Origin: Hyphomicrobiales bacterium | Lineage (GTDB): Bacteria > Pseudomonadota > Alphaproteobacteria > Rhizobiales > Aestuariivirgaceae | NCBI GenBank assembly: GCA_016792865.1 | Contig: JAEUMJ010000112.1 | Location: forward strand, 1-41,012 | DNA length: 41,012 nt | Reading direction: 5' to 3' | Part shown: piece after piece, positions 40,709 through 41,012 of the stretch | How the letters are laid out: every line of letters starts with the position of its first letter | Position numbering within the stretch: the first letter of the stretch is position 1 | Made by a program: the position numbers and the translations under genes | The notes under the pieces: generated by a model | What the model was told of the DNA's origin: nothing | The model's database searches: none | The model's input: only the letters and a program-made list of their open reading frames with translations

Positions 40709-41012
40709 TCATTCCGCCGCCTTGCGCGCCATGGGATTGTTGGGGTGCGTCGTCCAGTTGGCATAGTCGGGGGAGATCGGCTTGTTGGTGCGCGGATCGA
40801 CACCGCTCGTTTGCCGCACCATGGTGATGCAGTTCTCCACGGGGCAGACCTCGACGCAGAGGTTGCAGGCCACGCACTCGTTGTCCATGACCTCGAAGTG
40901 GCGCTTGCCGTCCTTCTCCTTCATGATCGCCTGGTGCGAGGTGTCCTCGCAGGCGGCATAGCAGCGGCCGCACTTGATGCAGAGGTCCTGGTCGATCTTC
41001 GCCTTGGCGACA
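40709..41012 (-). CDS. preA: Dihydropyrimidine dehydrogenase subunit PreA, C-terminal fragment
   Basis: About 100 C-terminal residues of a gene that enters from the right edge. Two [4Fe-4S] ferredoxin motifs are seen: CIKCGRCYAAC and CVACNLCVEVCPVENC. The segment between them, EDTSHQAI and EKDGKRHFEVMDNECVACN, is characteristic of the NAD-dependent dihydropyrimidine dehydrogenase subunit PreA, which reduces uracil or thymine with PreT. The tail PDYANWTTHPNNPMARKAAE ends the protein. The catalytic dihydroorotate-dehydrogenase-like domain lies outside the window, so the call rests on this C-terminal domain alone. Confidence 0.82.
   Translation of the reverse strand, partial: VAKAKIDQDLCIKCGRCYAACEDTSHQAIMKEKDGKRHFEVMDNECVACNLCVEVCPVENCITMVRQTSGVDPRTNKPISPDYANWTTHPNNPMARKAAE

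Overview
This window looks like ordinary chromosome from a high-GC alphaproteobacterium, most likely of the order Hyphomicrobiales (Rhizobiales). The evidence is a split ATP synthase locus (F1 genes atpHAGDC without the Fo genes), a TCA block in the order mdh-sucC-sucD-sucA-sucB-lpd, a PhaR-type polyhydroxybutyrate regulator, DUF1127 miniproteins, and xerC, a fsa-type transaldolase and priA close to the TCA block. I cannot name the genus. I saw no insertion sequence, prophage, CRISPR array, tRNA or rRNA.

Layout. 1-5082 (minus strand): phbB-ccmA-ccmB (ccmB cut by the window edge), a repeat-built protein of unknown function, a ten-helix membrane protein, and phbA. 5278-5934 (+): phaR, divergent from phbA. 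5955-9967 (minus): a PAS/GGDEF/EAL c-di-GMP protein and a gamma-glutamyltranspeptidase-family enzyme. 10393-10734 (+): two DUF1127 genes ending in a terminator, then a noncoding stretch with a 12-bp tandem repeat. 11114-16035 (+): atpHAGDC with its terminator. 16104-19313 (+): an SDR oxidoreductase, an unusual SRPBCC-M50 intramembrane protease fusion, and zapE. 19424-28300 (+): mdh, sucCD, sucAB and lpd. 28406-28801 (+): a stand-alone receiver protein. 28811-34907 (minus, read right to left): pabB, pabA, pabC, fsa, an ABM-domain gene, xerC and an FAD oxidoreductase, several overlapping by 4 nt. 34944-37142 (+): priA. 37143-41012 (minus): preA (5' end outside the window), a tandem-domain universal stress protein, a small conserved protein, leuB and galM.

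The central theme is carbon and energy metabolism. Malate dehydrogenase, succinyl-CoA synthetase and the 2-oxoglutarate dehydrogenase complex feed the respiratory chain, and ATP synthase uses the resulting gradient. PhbA and PhbB divert acetyl-CoA and reducing power to polyhydroxybutyrate under PhaR. The pab genes make the p-aminobenzoate part of folate.

I found no clear new multi-gene system. The points most worth a second look are the internally triplicated protein at 1617-2597, the SRPBCC-M50 fusion at 16965-18203, a strong hairpin between atpD and atpC, a phaR terminator lying inside the convergent EAL gene, a DUF1127 gene of 55 codons with its own terminator, and a possible stress/anaerobic promoter region upstream of the universal stress gene.
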